A stretch of 64,000 nt of DNA from contig JBANDB010000002.1 of the NCBI GenBank assembly GCA_037576215.1, positions 7,750,001 to 7,814,000 of the forward strand, written 5' to 3'. The translations under genes and the position numbers were made by a program. The stretch is from Armillaria gallica (lineage: Eukaryota; Basidiomycota; Agaricomycetes; Agaricales; Physalacriaceae). The notes under the pieces are model-generated. The model worked only from the letters and a program-made list of their open reading frames with translations, did not search any database and was not told the origin of the DNA. Of this stretch, positions 25,497-36,969 are shown in pieces; positions within the stretch are counted from its first letter, which is position 1, and every line of letters begins with the position of its first letter.

Positions 25497-26035
25497 TTAC
25501 CATCTGATTACTGGGGGTGGAATCATCCAGTGATTCTTGTCTTCAAATTGGAACCACCATTCAATTGCGCATGATTCGTCAGTCTTCATGCCAAGGTTGA
25601 TCTTTGCACTGTGGTTTCCCATCATTATTGTGAGGAATGATGCTAAGGAATAGCTCTTGAGGCTGTTCGGATCGATGGATGTGGACAGTCCGATGGAAAA
25701 CGAACAGGTTTCACCCATGATGGGGTAAATGGGTGTGGAAGATTTCTTGGCTGCCAAAATGCCGCGGCATCATTTGCAATGCAGATAAACTCCTTTTCTC
25801 TTCCTCCTATGACTGTGAAAATGAGCTTGTGTCTTGTTCTGCTCACCCCCTGTATTTTCAAGCTTAGCGCTCCTTTACAGACCGCTGTGATCTGTATCTG
25901 TGATGGCAGCAGAATAACGGCCTTACTTTGTGATTCTGCTGACCAACCGATCTCTGTGAAGCTTCCCATTTTCTCTGAAGCATTGTCTCTCATGCAATAA
26001 TTGTGGCTGTGTATCAGATTCATTTTGAACTGCAA
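25497..26035 (-). pseudogene. Unrecognised protein, split by one frame change
   Basis: A minus-strand frame from 26035 reads as a beta-rich protein (PSQIQITAVCKGALSLKIQ, KLIFTVIGGREKEFICIAND) down to about 25745. It then continues in the neighbouring frame (STPIYPIMGETCSFSIG, SLKSYSLASFLTIMMGN, ESCAIEWWFQFEDKNHW) to a stop at 25497. No intron with good sites bridges the change, so I call it a frameshift. No close family comes to mind. The alternating hydrophobic pattern suggests a beta-sandwich, but that is a guess. The N-terminal 35 residues may be non-coding. Confidence 0.35.
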
Positions 26036-26224
26036 CCATCACCCAGTTTCTTCCTTGACCTTTTTTCCAGCTCTAAATGGTTGGATCCCGAGCCAGTGCC
26101 TGGGCAATTAACTATGTGATCTGTTCTATTCTAAACCTAACAGGAACCAGAGATACACTGGCAGACTTATAGTGTACAATGGCAAGTCCTCGGAAATGAA
26201 AGAGAAGATAAGTTATAGGTAAAA

Positions 26225-27180
26225 GAAGTTCAACTTGTACAAGAATTTCATAATGGTGGCAGACCCAGGGACATTTAAGCGGATTAGCCATGTGAAGCTC
26301 ACAATTCAACATCAGATTCCTGACGTGTTTGAACTGAATTCAAGTTCTTGCGCACTTCTCAGCATGACCAATTTGCATCCAAACTCGACAACTTATCAGC
26401 CTAGAACTTTACTAGTTCGGATCTATGATCTAAATCACTGTCCATCATGGTGCAAGTTGTCCTGCTTTATCTACATACCACTTTATTCTCCCTAGCACCC
26501 TGAGCCATTTGAAAAATGCCTACCGATTAGCTATACATCGAATCGGATAATCAAGCAAGTACAGAAAAACATTGGTGCCTCCATGCTTGAGTTCAAGTGA
26601 GGCAGAGTGACCGTATTCAGAATATACAAGCCTTTGAAAAGTGGTCGCTGAGGTCTGGATTGACAGACTGCTCATTACGTGTTGGCATTCACCATTGATT
26701 CTTCTCATAGGCACTGCAGTCATGAAATACTACCCCCATTACTGTCTTTCTGAGACCTTCTCGCCTTTGGAATAATAGTGCGCAGTTGTCAGCAAGATCA
26801 CAAAGAGACGTTGGCAAGGTGGCATTCATGATGACCCATACTTGTTGGCTTCCTTGTGTTCTTGAATTGTTTTTATAACCGGTGTCCTTTTATAAATACA
26901 GCTATCTAGATCTAGTCTTAGATTGTATCTAGGAACCATCTGCGGAAGTAAATTCACTGTCAGTTCCCAAAGAGGTATTCACTGCTTGGTAATTTCAAAT
27001 TCAGGTTTTAAACACTTGCTTTCACTTGCTTACAACCATTTCGTGATTCGATTTCTGTCCTTGATATACACTAACATCATATTTTTCGACAGGCTATGGA
27101 TTTACTGAGGAGGGGAAGATCACCACAGTGGAGAGACAATTACCTATCCCACATCCAATTGACCAGATCCTCATCTACTC
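26225..27180 (+). pseudogene. Possible relic of an unrecognised multi-exon gene
   Basis: Short coding-like stretches occur in order on the plus strand: FNLYKNFIMVADPGTFKRIS (about 26230-26290), IKQVQKNIGASMLEFK (about 26550-26600) and GFTEEGKITTVERQLPIPHP (about 27095-27160). They are separated by non-coding sequence with possible intron borders but no closed model. Weak evidence. Confidence 0.2.
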
Positions 27181-28661
27181 TGGTATTGCAGAAATGAAAC
27201 AAGAAATTCTATTTGTGGGCTGCTGTTGAAATAATCTTGCAAGTATAGAAGCATACCAGGGATCACAGCACGAATACGGGATGGACAGAGTACATGAGTG
27301 GTGGAATACATAGTCAATTGAGTTACCTTGAAGTCTCTCAAGGTCTAAATTTTCACTTACCAAGCCTAAAGCTGCACGTGATATGATGTAATCTGAGTGT
27401 CATAGCTTTCTTTTTTTTTTTTTTGTGGAACATTGAATTAGCTCCATACACCTCGCACTGCGAGGGCTCTCTGGCCAGCAGAGTTGCATGTCAATGACAT
27501 TGTACTTGGCCCATTGGTGAGTCAAGTGAAAGGTGCTGAGCGCCTATATGAATGCAAAGTGCTACACACTAAACACCACACAAACACTCAGTAATTGCAG
27601 TTCGAAGGGAGGTATGTTATACCAAGTTACGACGCTTTGTACTGTAGTTTACAAGTCCTGGGGGCAATGAATATGATTTGTATAAAGAATATATTGCAAT
27701 GTCCACTCTAAGTTCGATGTGTTACTGAACACAAACTCAAACTGATACAGAATAACTGCCTGATGCAGGTTCTGAACTTGTGCTGGCTGCCTGGTGCAGT
27801 TTCAATACTGATACATTGCACCTGGTTGTGACTTAAAACACACTGACTGGTTCTGAACTGTTTCTCGGGTCTGACTTTCTGTTTCTAGCTTAATTCTATT
27901 CGCTTGCTTGTCTGTTCTTGCACACATGACGTGACCAGGTCACAATCTCTCTATTCCAGGTGAGTCTACGACTCGAAGCTCTTAACCAATAAAACCTATA
28001 CTATTCACCTGGTAGTGTTCTGGGGGTCAGAAACCTGATCCCCACTAGATACATGACCTGTATTTATACTATCCTACTGGTGTACTATTACCAATCCTTT
28101 TTACTACTGACTAATATGCTTGCTGACCCAGCCGAGTGAGGATAAACACTCTACCTGGCAGATATTATCTCATCCATGGCTGCCAGGTCAATTGATTGTA
28201 CTAGATCATCACCAGGCAATCGGATAACTTCTGCCAGAATACCGGGTGATTACACTATATGAGTCACAAATCTGGAACCTCAGTCTACTGGGTAGAATAC
28301 CAATCTTCTATTCAAGTGTTGGATCAGCCTGTTTTGAAGCTACCAGGTGGACATCTTTCTTTACAATGTGCTACTTTCCTTCTGTGTCTTACTGATTGGT
28401 ACCATGTAATACTGTTGTATTGCCAGGAAATGTTAAATTACACACATTTTTAAAAGGTGTATGCCCAGCAGGCATATCACAAGGTTTATTTAACCTTGAA
28501 GCATGATAATGCTGTTGATTTGTAAGCCAAGAGTGAAGGTGCTGCTTGTCGATCCATCCACACGAGGTAATGCCTTTATGCGCTGGCTTCCAGCAAGCCT
28601 TGTGTGGGACTCCATTAAGTAGATTCTGACCCGATCTGGTACAGTATCAAGTCTTCATCAC
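27181..28661. other. No gene; LINE 3' flank and poly-T tract
   Basis: No supported gene over about 1.5 kb. A poly-T run lies at about 27411-27424. A perfect 6-bp stem (tatgcc-cagca-ggcata) lies near 28460, close to where the LINE 3' end should be. Confidence 0.4.
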
Positions 28662-29256
28662 CTACTTAATAATACCCACTAAAACCCCGTTTTCTCTAGT
28701 CCAGTCTTCTGGGAGGGAGCTTTCTTCTAACAGCGATCCCTGCCATGTTTTTAGGACAAGAGATACTTGTATTGCCTTCTTCCCAAATTTTTTCTTATCA
28801 GACAATACCATGTCCAGTCGTAGTCGCCTATTCATAGCTTGTGACCACCTTTGTTCCACCTTGTGTGATATATAGTCTGCTCTATCGTTGATAACTCGAT
28901 CATTCCAGATTTTCCATATGAGGTGGGCTGATTCTGCAATCAGAATCCTGCGGAACCTCTCGTTCACTCACTTAGTTGTGCTCCTGTGGGTGCTTGGGGG
29001 TGGGATGCCACATGACATAATGATACCTTTCATGACCACTAGTTCAGCACCTGTCTTCTGTTTCCATAACTGTTGTGCTAAGCTCCATATCTTGTTCTGG
29101 CCAGGGGCATCACACTTGGTGAGAATATGGTCCATATCTTCATCAGTTCCGCATCTCTGGCACTTGGCTCTGTCTTTGTATCCAGTGATGTGTCTCCAGT
29201 GCCTGCCTATCATGTAGCCATCATGAATCGTCATCCATAAGAAGAATTGGATCAGT
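28662..29256 (-). pseudogene. LINE C-terminal domain
   Basis: The frame reads FFLWMTIHDGYMIGRHWR, then a zinc-knuckle-like CQRCGTDEDMDHILTKC, then, after one TGA at 28968-28970, AESAHLIWKIWNDRVINDR and a conserved end (LKTWQGSLL, LPEDW, GVLVGI). These are hallmarks of the last domain of agaric LINE ORF2 proteins, whose role is not known to me. It joins directly in sense to the RNase H block on the other side of an insertion. Confidence 0.7.
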
Positions 29257-30606
29257 GATGTGCTCGGTAACGGCGAGTGGCAAATGGACTAGAGGCTGGC
29301 AATGAACACCAACAACACTAAACCAATCACTAACTCTACACTTATCACCAATGTATTGAATTCGGGCGTTTCGAGTACGATAGAAGCACTCTGCAGACTT
29401 CAATAATCAAGGAAAGTTGTTTAAAGACGTTTTATTTTGTTACTAGTGAGCTATACAAGCGTACTACTCGCACTAGTGGGGTTTGTAAGACACAATTGGA
29501 TGAATAGTGACTCGACTTGAGCTACTGCGCTCGCTCTGACTGGGACTGCTTCGAACTAGTGGCTTTCTTGGCCCTATAATGTCTTACAAGTGAATAAACA
29601 CTTGACTAGTCGCTTTCTAGGCAGACTAGTGGCGCTCTTGGCCTAAGAATAATACTTTAAACTTCAAGAACTTGCTTGAACTAACTTCGAAACACTCTTG
29701 GCCTTTGCAAGACACAAAAGATTGCTCTAAGACACTTCTATTCACTCAATGCTATGGGCAACTTAGCGACTAGTAGCCGCTTTGTCGAGGTTAAGCACAA
29801 AAGCCTTTAATTGGGGCACTAGATACTGACTAGTAGGTCACAATTGCAGGGATGGCTTGCCTGAGCCGCACGTGCACCTATGCTACTACTTATATACTGA
29901 CAAACAAGGTACGATCGAGATATAAATAACTGACTAGAGGGGTATTATTGATAAGGATTTCTTGGCTAGTCACGAATAATGGTGAATAATCACGCAATAG
30001 TCGGTCTAGAAACGGTCGCTTGCTGACTAGTGAGCCTAGGAGCTCCACTAGCGGTGGTATTCCGTACCCTTGGCACAGCAGCGCTCCACTAGTGCCAAAG
30101 ATAAATGACTAGGCCGGCGAATGTGCCTGTAGCAGCTGTCGATCATGATCGAAGGCGCAGCCCGGCTATACTAGTCCCGATCGTAATAGATCCATATCAC
30201 GCTAGTTGGATCTCCTGCAAGGTTAATCCGTTGCTAATTCATTTCTAAGTCCTGCTTCAAGATTGCCATGTGACTAGTTAATCTGACTTAGGCATTTGTG
30301 CCCAGATCGGTCTGCTAGTGACTGAACTTCACAAGATTTGTGTCCTCTGCTTCTTGTTTGGTGCGCTAGTCACGTTACTTGTCCACTAGTGGCCGTATTC
30401 ACTTAGCCCTGTTAGCATTCAAGTCACTAGTATGACCGGCTGATAGATTTAACCCACTAGTGGTATCGCATCTAAGTCCTGGCTCTACTAGTCGCATACT
30501 AGTCTAACTATCAGCTCGAAGCCTCAGCTATAGTCCTCTAAGTATCACTAATGTAAGATAGATATGCAATAGTATTATTATAAAATCGCAAAATCTAGGT
30601 GTGAAC
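29257..30606 (-). mobile_element. Insertion A in the LINE (about 1.35 kb, non-coding, ACTAGT-rich)
   Basis: This block separates two LINE pieces that would otherwise read KDFSQPMIHQ-FFLWMTIHDG. It holds no coding sequence. It contains 16 copies of ACTAGT between 29442 and 30503, where about 0.3 would be expected by chance. On the minus strand its right end begins TGCGTTCACACCTAGATTTTG, resembling the ends of insertions B and C, and its left end reads GAGCACATCA. It looks like a solo LTR or a non-autonomous element. A clean target duplication was not found, so borders are good to about 10-20 bases. Confidence 0.5.
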
Positions 30607-31330
30607 GCATAGCTGGTGTATCATCGGCTGACTGAAGTCTTTCCATCTGATGGAAGTCCATAGTAGTTCTGTTGGGATTTCAGCTTTGCATCTCTCCCCT
30701 GCAGCAGCCACTGCTAGGGCAACATTATTCTTCATGTCTTGTCTGTCAAGTTTGTCTTGGTATGGGCTTTCTTGCATCTTGATTTTCCTTATGATTTTGT
30801 ATGTTGTACTTTGTGTCATCACTGCCAGTTTTGCGCCTCGCACCTTTAACTCTGGTGGAATTGTTAGGTCCACTATGTCAGGGAACTCTGACTCACTTGC
30901 CAGTCTGGCAAGTTGGTTGGCTCCTTCATTACCTGGGTTGCCAGAGTGGCCCTTGACCCACCTGAGCTTTGTTATTGCTGTTCAGGCACAGAATCTCGCT
31001 ATTGTTACTTCAGTAACAAGGCTGTTGCTGATCCAAAGATAGCCTTTATTCTCCCATCTTACGAAGCAGCCATCAAGGCCATTCAGTACATGCTGGGAGT
31101 CGCTCACAAGCTCCATCACATCAGAAGCTGGTATGTCTTCTGCTGCAGTTTTTGTGCCCACCATCTCTGATACTTGGTTCGTCCTACCAACCTTGTTGGG
31201 GAGCCACACGCTCTTGTTTCTAGCATTGTTTTCCCTGTAGAAGATTCCTGCTCCTGCAGCAGCCCTCTCAGTTCCTCTATTAATGGCAGAGCCATCTGTG
31301 TAGATGGTGAAGAGACTCTGTGCATGCAGG
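30607..31330 (-). pseudogene. LINE RNase H domain
   Basis: The domain starts FTIYTDGSAINRG (first catalytic Asp), with AGAGIFYRE, then NQVSEMVGTKTAAE (Glu position) and LVSDSQHVLNGL (second Asp), the standard D-E-D layout of retroelement RNase H. After a frame change near 30980-30870 it runs on through RIKMQESPYQDKLDR-like helices to MIHQL, where insertion A begins. It would remove the RNA strand during reverse transcription. Confidence 0.65.
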
Positions 31331-32945
31331 CTAGAAATGCAACAGTGTCGAAGACACTGATCACACTCACACCCAACACTACACACACAAACCCTCAAAG
31401 TTCTTGGGGGGATATTATGCAATAGAAGCAGATTGAAGCAATACAACTAAACTCTCAGAATATATGATACACACATATAGTGATAGCACTCGTAGGGTAT
31501 CTAGATCTCTCTAAGTCCAAAGGCTTTTAATAACAAGAGGGGCAACAGATGTCACCAGGCCTCAAGGCAAGGTGTACTACAATACACAACTGGTTGCCAC
31601 ACACCAACAAAACCCTCAATAAGCCTCGCGCGACACACACAGGTGACCACAAAGAACTTAAACACACCCTAAACACGACTCAAAGCTTGCGCTCTAAGCA
31701 GAAACCCTTCAAAACACATCCACTCAAGCCACAGGATTTGAACCCACACGCTCAAGCTTCCAAACTGATTGTAGACCCACAGGGTTTGAACCTGTGCTGA
31801 TCCAGAGAAACAATAACCAAATAAACCCCGTCCAACAAGCCAAAGGGTTTGAACCTCTGCCACCTGTAGCACCACGTGTTAAAAGAAGGCCTCTGTATGA
31901 ACACTAACCAGACCAAAGGGTTTGAACCTCTGCCGCCTGTAGCACCACACGTCACAAGAAACCCTCAAAACTCAAGAGTGCGTCCGCAATGACACAATAT
32001 CTCTTATTCTCAGGGTAGAGCGCAGTCAACCAATCACTCAAACTGTACACAAGTCCCGCACAAGCTTTCTATGCCTCACACGCTACTCAAGTCACTCAAA
32101 TGTTATCAATAAAAGGTCTATTCTCTCGCTCAAAGCTACAAACTAATCCCAAAGCTAGAGCGCTAAGCTGAGGGCTTGCGCGCTCCTACAATGGGGGTCC
32201 GAAACTTGTACACTAACACTATACTACGGTATTTATATACAATGCACTCTACAAATTAATACAACCTGAAATAGTAACTCTTAGCTTGCGGGACTTCCTT
32301 TCCTGGGTGCCACGCATGTCACCATAATCATGCCATTGCTTGGCGCTTACTCAGAGCTCTGGCTTGGGGCCAGATCCTGGTCTCTCAGCTGCATGACACC
32401 AGTTAGCCATGCTATCCACACATACTGATGTCGCCTAGTATCTCCTCAGAGTTGTAGCCTAGCGTGCAACTCATCTTTATAGTAATAATATCTTCTAGTG
32501 ATTTCTATGGTCTTCTAGAACCACCAGCTTCTAGTCTAGGCCTCACGCGCATTGGGCAAAGTCAGAGACATCGGTCTTACCTCAATTCTAAACATTCTGA
32601 GGTCTAGAGTGCTAGCTCCCGGCATGGCCATGCCCTGTGCATCATAGATCAAGGTTACGCGAAGTATCAATTATCTCCTGAGCTTTGCTGGTTCTATTCT
32701 TAGTGCGCATCCTCTGTGCATCGTCAGCGTACTCAGTGTCAAGTGCTAGGACTTTATACTTAGTGTGACCCTTATAGTATCACTCTACAGTTAAGCCATG
32801 CGCTCCACCGAACATCACTCAAGGTACTTCATTGCCTGTGCTTAGGACATTGCGCTCTAAGGTATCTCGCATTGCTTTGGTATCTAGATCTTATAAAATG
32901 TATGTATTGATACATTTCACAAAATTACACGTGTGAACACTTTTC
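31331..32945 (-). mobile_element. Insertion B in the LINE (about 1.6 kb, non-coding)
   Basis: Placed between PRQWITIDT (LINE linker) and FTIYTDGSA (RNase H start). It has no coding frame. Its ends read CGAAGACACTGATCACAC on the left, and TTGAAAAGTGTTCACACG on the right (minus strand), which are imperfect inverted copies. ACACT on both sides could be a 5-bp target duplication. The GTTCACACGTGTAATTTTG end resembles insertions A and C. Inside lie repeats of a B-box-like motif (31730-31960). Confidence 0.45.
31730..31960 (-). repeat. Four imperfect repeats containing a Pol III B-box-like motif
   Basis: The motif GGTTCAAACCCT (minus strand; plus agggtttgaacc) occurs at about 31733, 31781, 31845 and 31918, with similar flanks. 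The last two copies share about 40 nt ending in gtagcaccac. GGTTCRANNCC is the tRNA B box, so these may derive from tRNA or a SINE, but no complete tRNA fold was seen. Confidence 0.5.
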
Positions 32946-35900
32946 AAGTGTGTCAATGGTTATCCACTGTCTGGGCCTGTCTGTATCAGGTCTTTGGTGT
33001 TTGTATATGTTGGGGCATTCCTTTCCTTCAGTGAATATCTGGAGTGTCTCAGCTATGGGTCCCGTGGTAATCATGTGTGGGTTGAATATGCTCATGTCAA
33101 CATCGTCCCTGGCATCGGTTTCATCATTGTCAGGTGGTTCGAGGGGGTCCAGATTGATGCATGGGTCCCATTTTGGGGTGAGTGAGTTGATTAAGGCCTT
33201 TGCCTTTAGGAAACATTTTTGGGAAGATTTGCACCCAATCTGCTCTCTGGCATGTTTGCATGCTGCACATGCGCATCTGCCACGGGTGGTGTGTTGCCTG
33301 CTGTTCAGGTGTTCTGCTATTTTTTGGCATCGCCTATGGATCTGACCTTGTGTTTTAGTTTAAGACATTTGACTTGCTCCCTGTTGTTGAAGAGATGTTT
33401 TGTTGCTCTTGATTTAGCATGGTACCATATGGGCATATCCCTCCGTATGCTCTGGGATAATGTGAGCCCATCTAGGCATGTGTTGTATTTCTGTGCAGTC
33501 TTGATCATAGCTTTTAGATCCTCTGGTAGCTGTGTAACACTTGTCTTCCATGACTGCAGGAAGATGTTTACTCTCTGTTCAGGGTCAACATTTTCTTCTG
33601 ATATTGGTGTGTGATGTGCTATGATGGCATCTGCAGCGAATGCCCATGTGGGACGGTTTTGGCTTAGATTGAGATAAGATTTTAGCTATGTCACTGTTAT
33701 CGCTTCATTTCTCGTTGGAATGTCGAGGAGGTTTCTACCTCCCTCCATTATTGGTGCATATATTGTTTCCCTGTTAACATTTATCTTGGTCTTGCCTCCC
33801 CATAGGAAGTTCTGTACTCGGTGTTCCAGTTGTTTCTCAATGCTGGGGGCATATCTTGTACCTTGGTCAGGTACTGGGTCATTCCACCTACCACCATTAA
33901 AATGATCAGCCTTCGGCCTTCCATTGTCAGGTGTCCTTGTTCCCATCTGTGCAAGCCATCCTCTATTTTGTCAAGGGTGTGTGTCCATACGTCAACCTGT
34001 TTTATCTTGCTTCCAACCCATGCTCCTAGTGTTCTAACTGCTTCCCCATCTCTAGCAATCTTGATGTCATCAGGTATCTGGGTTCCAGTCATATCAAGCC
34101 CAGTTGAGTCTCAGAAGTGGTGGACTGCACTTTGGTGTGATGGTGTTCCAATGGGTAGAATTTCTGTCTTGTCAATGTTGAATCTGGCTCCTGATGCTGC
34201 ACACCAGTCATTTAGGAGGGCCATTAGTTTAGAGAAGTCATCATACTGGTCCAGGAAGACAGTGGTATCATCTGCAAATAATGTCGTGATCAGTCGCTCC
34301 TCAACACCTGGTATGTGGAATCCCTGTAGATCTGATTGTCTGAGCATTTCCACTAATGGCTCTATAGCGAGGTCAAACAGCAGGCAGGATAGTGGGTCCC
34401 CTTGTCTGACCCCCCTCAAGACTTGGAATGGTGACAAGCTTTCTATTCCATTAATGTATACTGTTGTATGTGCATTGCTGTACAAGTTTTTAACTGTTGA
34501 TATGAATAAATCTGGTATTTTATATGCTGCTAGTGCCTTCCAAAGATAGTCGTGTTCTATCTTGTCATATGCTTTCTCTTGGTTGAGGAAGACGATCATC
34601 CCATTTTGTTCCTCCACTTTGGCTAGCTCGATTATCCTTTTTGTGAGCCATACATGGTCATATATGTTTCTTCCTGGCACAAAGCCTGCTTGACTTGGGT
34701 GGATGAGATTTGGGGCTGCTTGGGCTAGTTTAATTGCAAGAGCTTTTGTCATAATTTTGTAATCTGTGTTTAGCAGCGAGATGAGCTGATAGTTAGCAAT
34801 GTCTGCACGTTCATTCTTCTTGTACATAGGGCACATCCAGCTCTCTGCGAAGCCAGTCCCAGGACACACACTATGTTTCTCGATATCATTGAATACTAGC
34901 TGTAGGATGGTCACTATGTCAAAGCCCTCCCCCTCCTCATTCTTGCTGTTTTCATACCATGTATCAATGATCTTGTACACTTCATATGGTATGCCGTTGG
35001 GGCCAGGAGCTTTGTTGTTTGCAGACATTTTGAGTGCTTGTTTGACATCATCTCTGGAGAGTAATGTTTGTAGGATTCTTGCTTGTTCAGCTGTGACTTC
35101 TGTTCTGATGTGTTCAGTGGCAACTTTGATCTTCTCATCCCTCTCCTCTCTGCTTATAGGTTGGCATGTGTTTTGCAAGTTGTTATGGTAATCCCTGCCA
35201 ATATTGGCCATTTCATGTGAGTTAGATGTATATGTCATTGTTGTCTCCAGGGTGTGGTCCTGTGTACCTGGTTTCTTCAGCCGTTGGATTGTGTCCCTCA
35301 GTTTAAGTGGCTTATTGATGTTGGACCAGTATTTACTTATCATCTCACCTTCTAGCACGTTTCGAGCCTGCACCACTTCTCTTCTCTTCCTGTGGTGTTT
35401 CTGCACAAGTTCGTCCAATTTGCTATGCAGTGTCATTACATCCTTGGGTGGGTCACCACTGGGGTCGTTTCCATTGTTTTCCAGAGCTGTGATTTCTGCT
35501 TCAACCTGCTTAATTTCATGGTCAATATATGGGGTTACCACCTTTGCTTGGTGTCTTGCTAGCTCACAGAATTTCTTGTTGAACTTAGCCCATAGGGTCT
35601 GAGGGTTTGTACTTAGTGTTCGGTTTTCATCCTGTGCGTGCTTTTCAGCTTCTGCTTGGAGTGCTCTCCCAGCCTTCAGTATGAAGCCTTTGACCTTGCT
35701 ATCCTTTACAATATGCAGTGGCATTACCCAGCAACTGTGTCCGATGCTTGGCGCATTCACAGTGGAGTATCTCACTGATACCATATCATGGTCAGTTGAG
35801 ACTCCAGATTTTTCAATATTCCATTCGTAGCAGTGTTCATTTGCTTCTCTTCAGACATAGATCCTATCAAGATGTGACTGGGTACCAGTCACCGTATGCC

Positions 35901-36969
35901 GCCAAGTATACTTTAAGGTAGTGGGGTAGCAGTCTCGCCATCCGTCAATGAGTTGGAGGCTCATTCTTAGTTCATCTAGGCTGTCTACTGCAGATATGTA
36001 GTCTTGTCAAGCTGAGAACCTATCAATAGGGTCCTCAGTTATATTCATATCTCCTGCCATTAGGTCTGGCTTCCTAATGTTGGGGTTGTCGGTGAAGAAC
36101 TGGTTAATACTAGTCCAGAACCTTGCATTTTCTATTGGGTTGACTGGTGCATATAGTCCGAGGATACTTAGCTTCTCCGTCCAGTGCCAATTGGTTTCGA
36201 TTAGCAATGCTCGGCCAGGTATAATCTCGATGGCATTCACTTTCTCGGTCTCAGTCAGTTCTTTATTCAGAATAACTGCCACTCTCCTCGCGTTCAGTGA
36301 GACAGGGTCTTCCAAGTGTAGTACTCATAGTCTCTCTCTGGGCATACTTTCTATGGCAGCTCATCACTTGTCATTCAGGTGGGCTTCACCCATGACTAGG
36401 ACACCTATCTTAGTGTTCATGATCTGGTTAACATGGTTCCATTTATTGTCTGGATGCCAGGTGTTTGTATTCCCTAATCCACAAATGTTCAGTGCTGCAA
36501 TGTTCAGTGAGGCTCTTGTGTCCTTCTTGCATCGAGCTTGTGTTGATGCTCAGTTGTTGCTTATGCGAATGCCTGTGACCATGCATGCCTGTACGTGTCT
36601 TTCACATGTGCTACCCGTATGTTGGTCCAACAGTTCCAGCATGCGTATGCTGGCTTCGTCTCTAGTTGGTGAGCTGTTGCTCTGACTAGCTTGGCCCACT
36701 CTGGGTCCTGCCCTTTGACTGGGCTGTCCGGCGCTCTGCAAACCAGGATCAGCTCTTGATCCCCCAGGGTCACGCTCTGCACCCTGGTCCCTTTGCGAGG
36801 GTATTCTCCCACCTCCCCACATTTCACTGTCATCAGTGGAGCAGTAGACGGTGGCTGGGGTACCGCCACCTTGAGTGTCTGCACTTGCCGTTGCCGTACC
36901 TGTAAAATCAGAACCATAAGTAGTATGTGTATTTGAAGTATTGTGAGTATATGTAACTTGAGTATTCAT
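32946..36969 (-). pseudogene. LINE ORF2 N-terminal part: endonuclease and reverse transcriptase
   Basis: One frame from 36969 to 34111, then frame changes. The endonuclease begins LNIAALNICGLGNTNTWHP and includes LVMGEAHLND, LGLYAPVNP and the catalytic GDMNITEDPIDR. The RT has NKAPGPNGIPYEVYK, the palm GMIVFLNQEKAYDKI (where the first catalytic Asp is expected, LNQE replaces L-D-x-E), GVRQGDPLSCLLFDLA and the active site FADDTTVF. A thumb-like part runs to 33781. A one-base shift near 33840 leads to FLWGGKTKINVNRETIYAP, and more of the linker follows to 32950. Seven in-frame TGA stops sit at 36550, 36364, 36361, 36325, 36007, 35851 and 34111 (left ends), all in the same frame, and no TAA or TAG. 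The protein would nick target DNA and copy the element's RNA; this copy cannot. Confidence 0.82.

Larger units (their letters stand above)
28662..36969 (-). mobile_element. Non-LTR retrotransposon (LINE) with EN, RT, RNase H and C-terminal domains, interrupted
   Basis: Read right to left, one ORF2-type protein is recognisable: Gln/Ser-rich N-terminus (from 36969), AP-endonuclease-like domain, reverse transcriptase, a linker, RNase H (about 31330-30607), and the fungal LINE C-terminal domain ending at 28662. Two insertions (about 29257-30606 and 31331-32945) split the coding sequence. Domain order and the HDGYMIGRHWR / AHLIWKIWNDR C-terminal block match LINEs I recall from agaric genomes. No poly-A tail or target duplication was defined. 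Many stops and at least one frameshift make it inactive. Confidence 0.8.

Noticed and set aside
29253..29275. CAGTGATGTGCTCGGTAACG as a hAT-type terminal inverted repeat
   Set aside because: No matching inverted end or 8-bp target duplication was found on the right side of the insertion.
31730..31960. Functional tRNA genes
   Set aside because: Only the B-box-like part is present; no acceptor stem, A box or cloverleaf could be drawn.
33821..35602. Several plus-strand frames of 130-240 codons
   Set aside because: They lie antisense to the reverse transcriptase, whose conserved motifs fix the minus strand as coding.
36561..36917. Overlapping 118-codon frame at the LINE 5' end
   Set aside because: Shadow of the in-frame LINE N-terminus starting at 36969, which connects through to the endonuclease.
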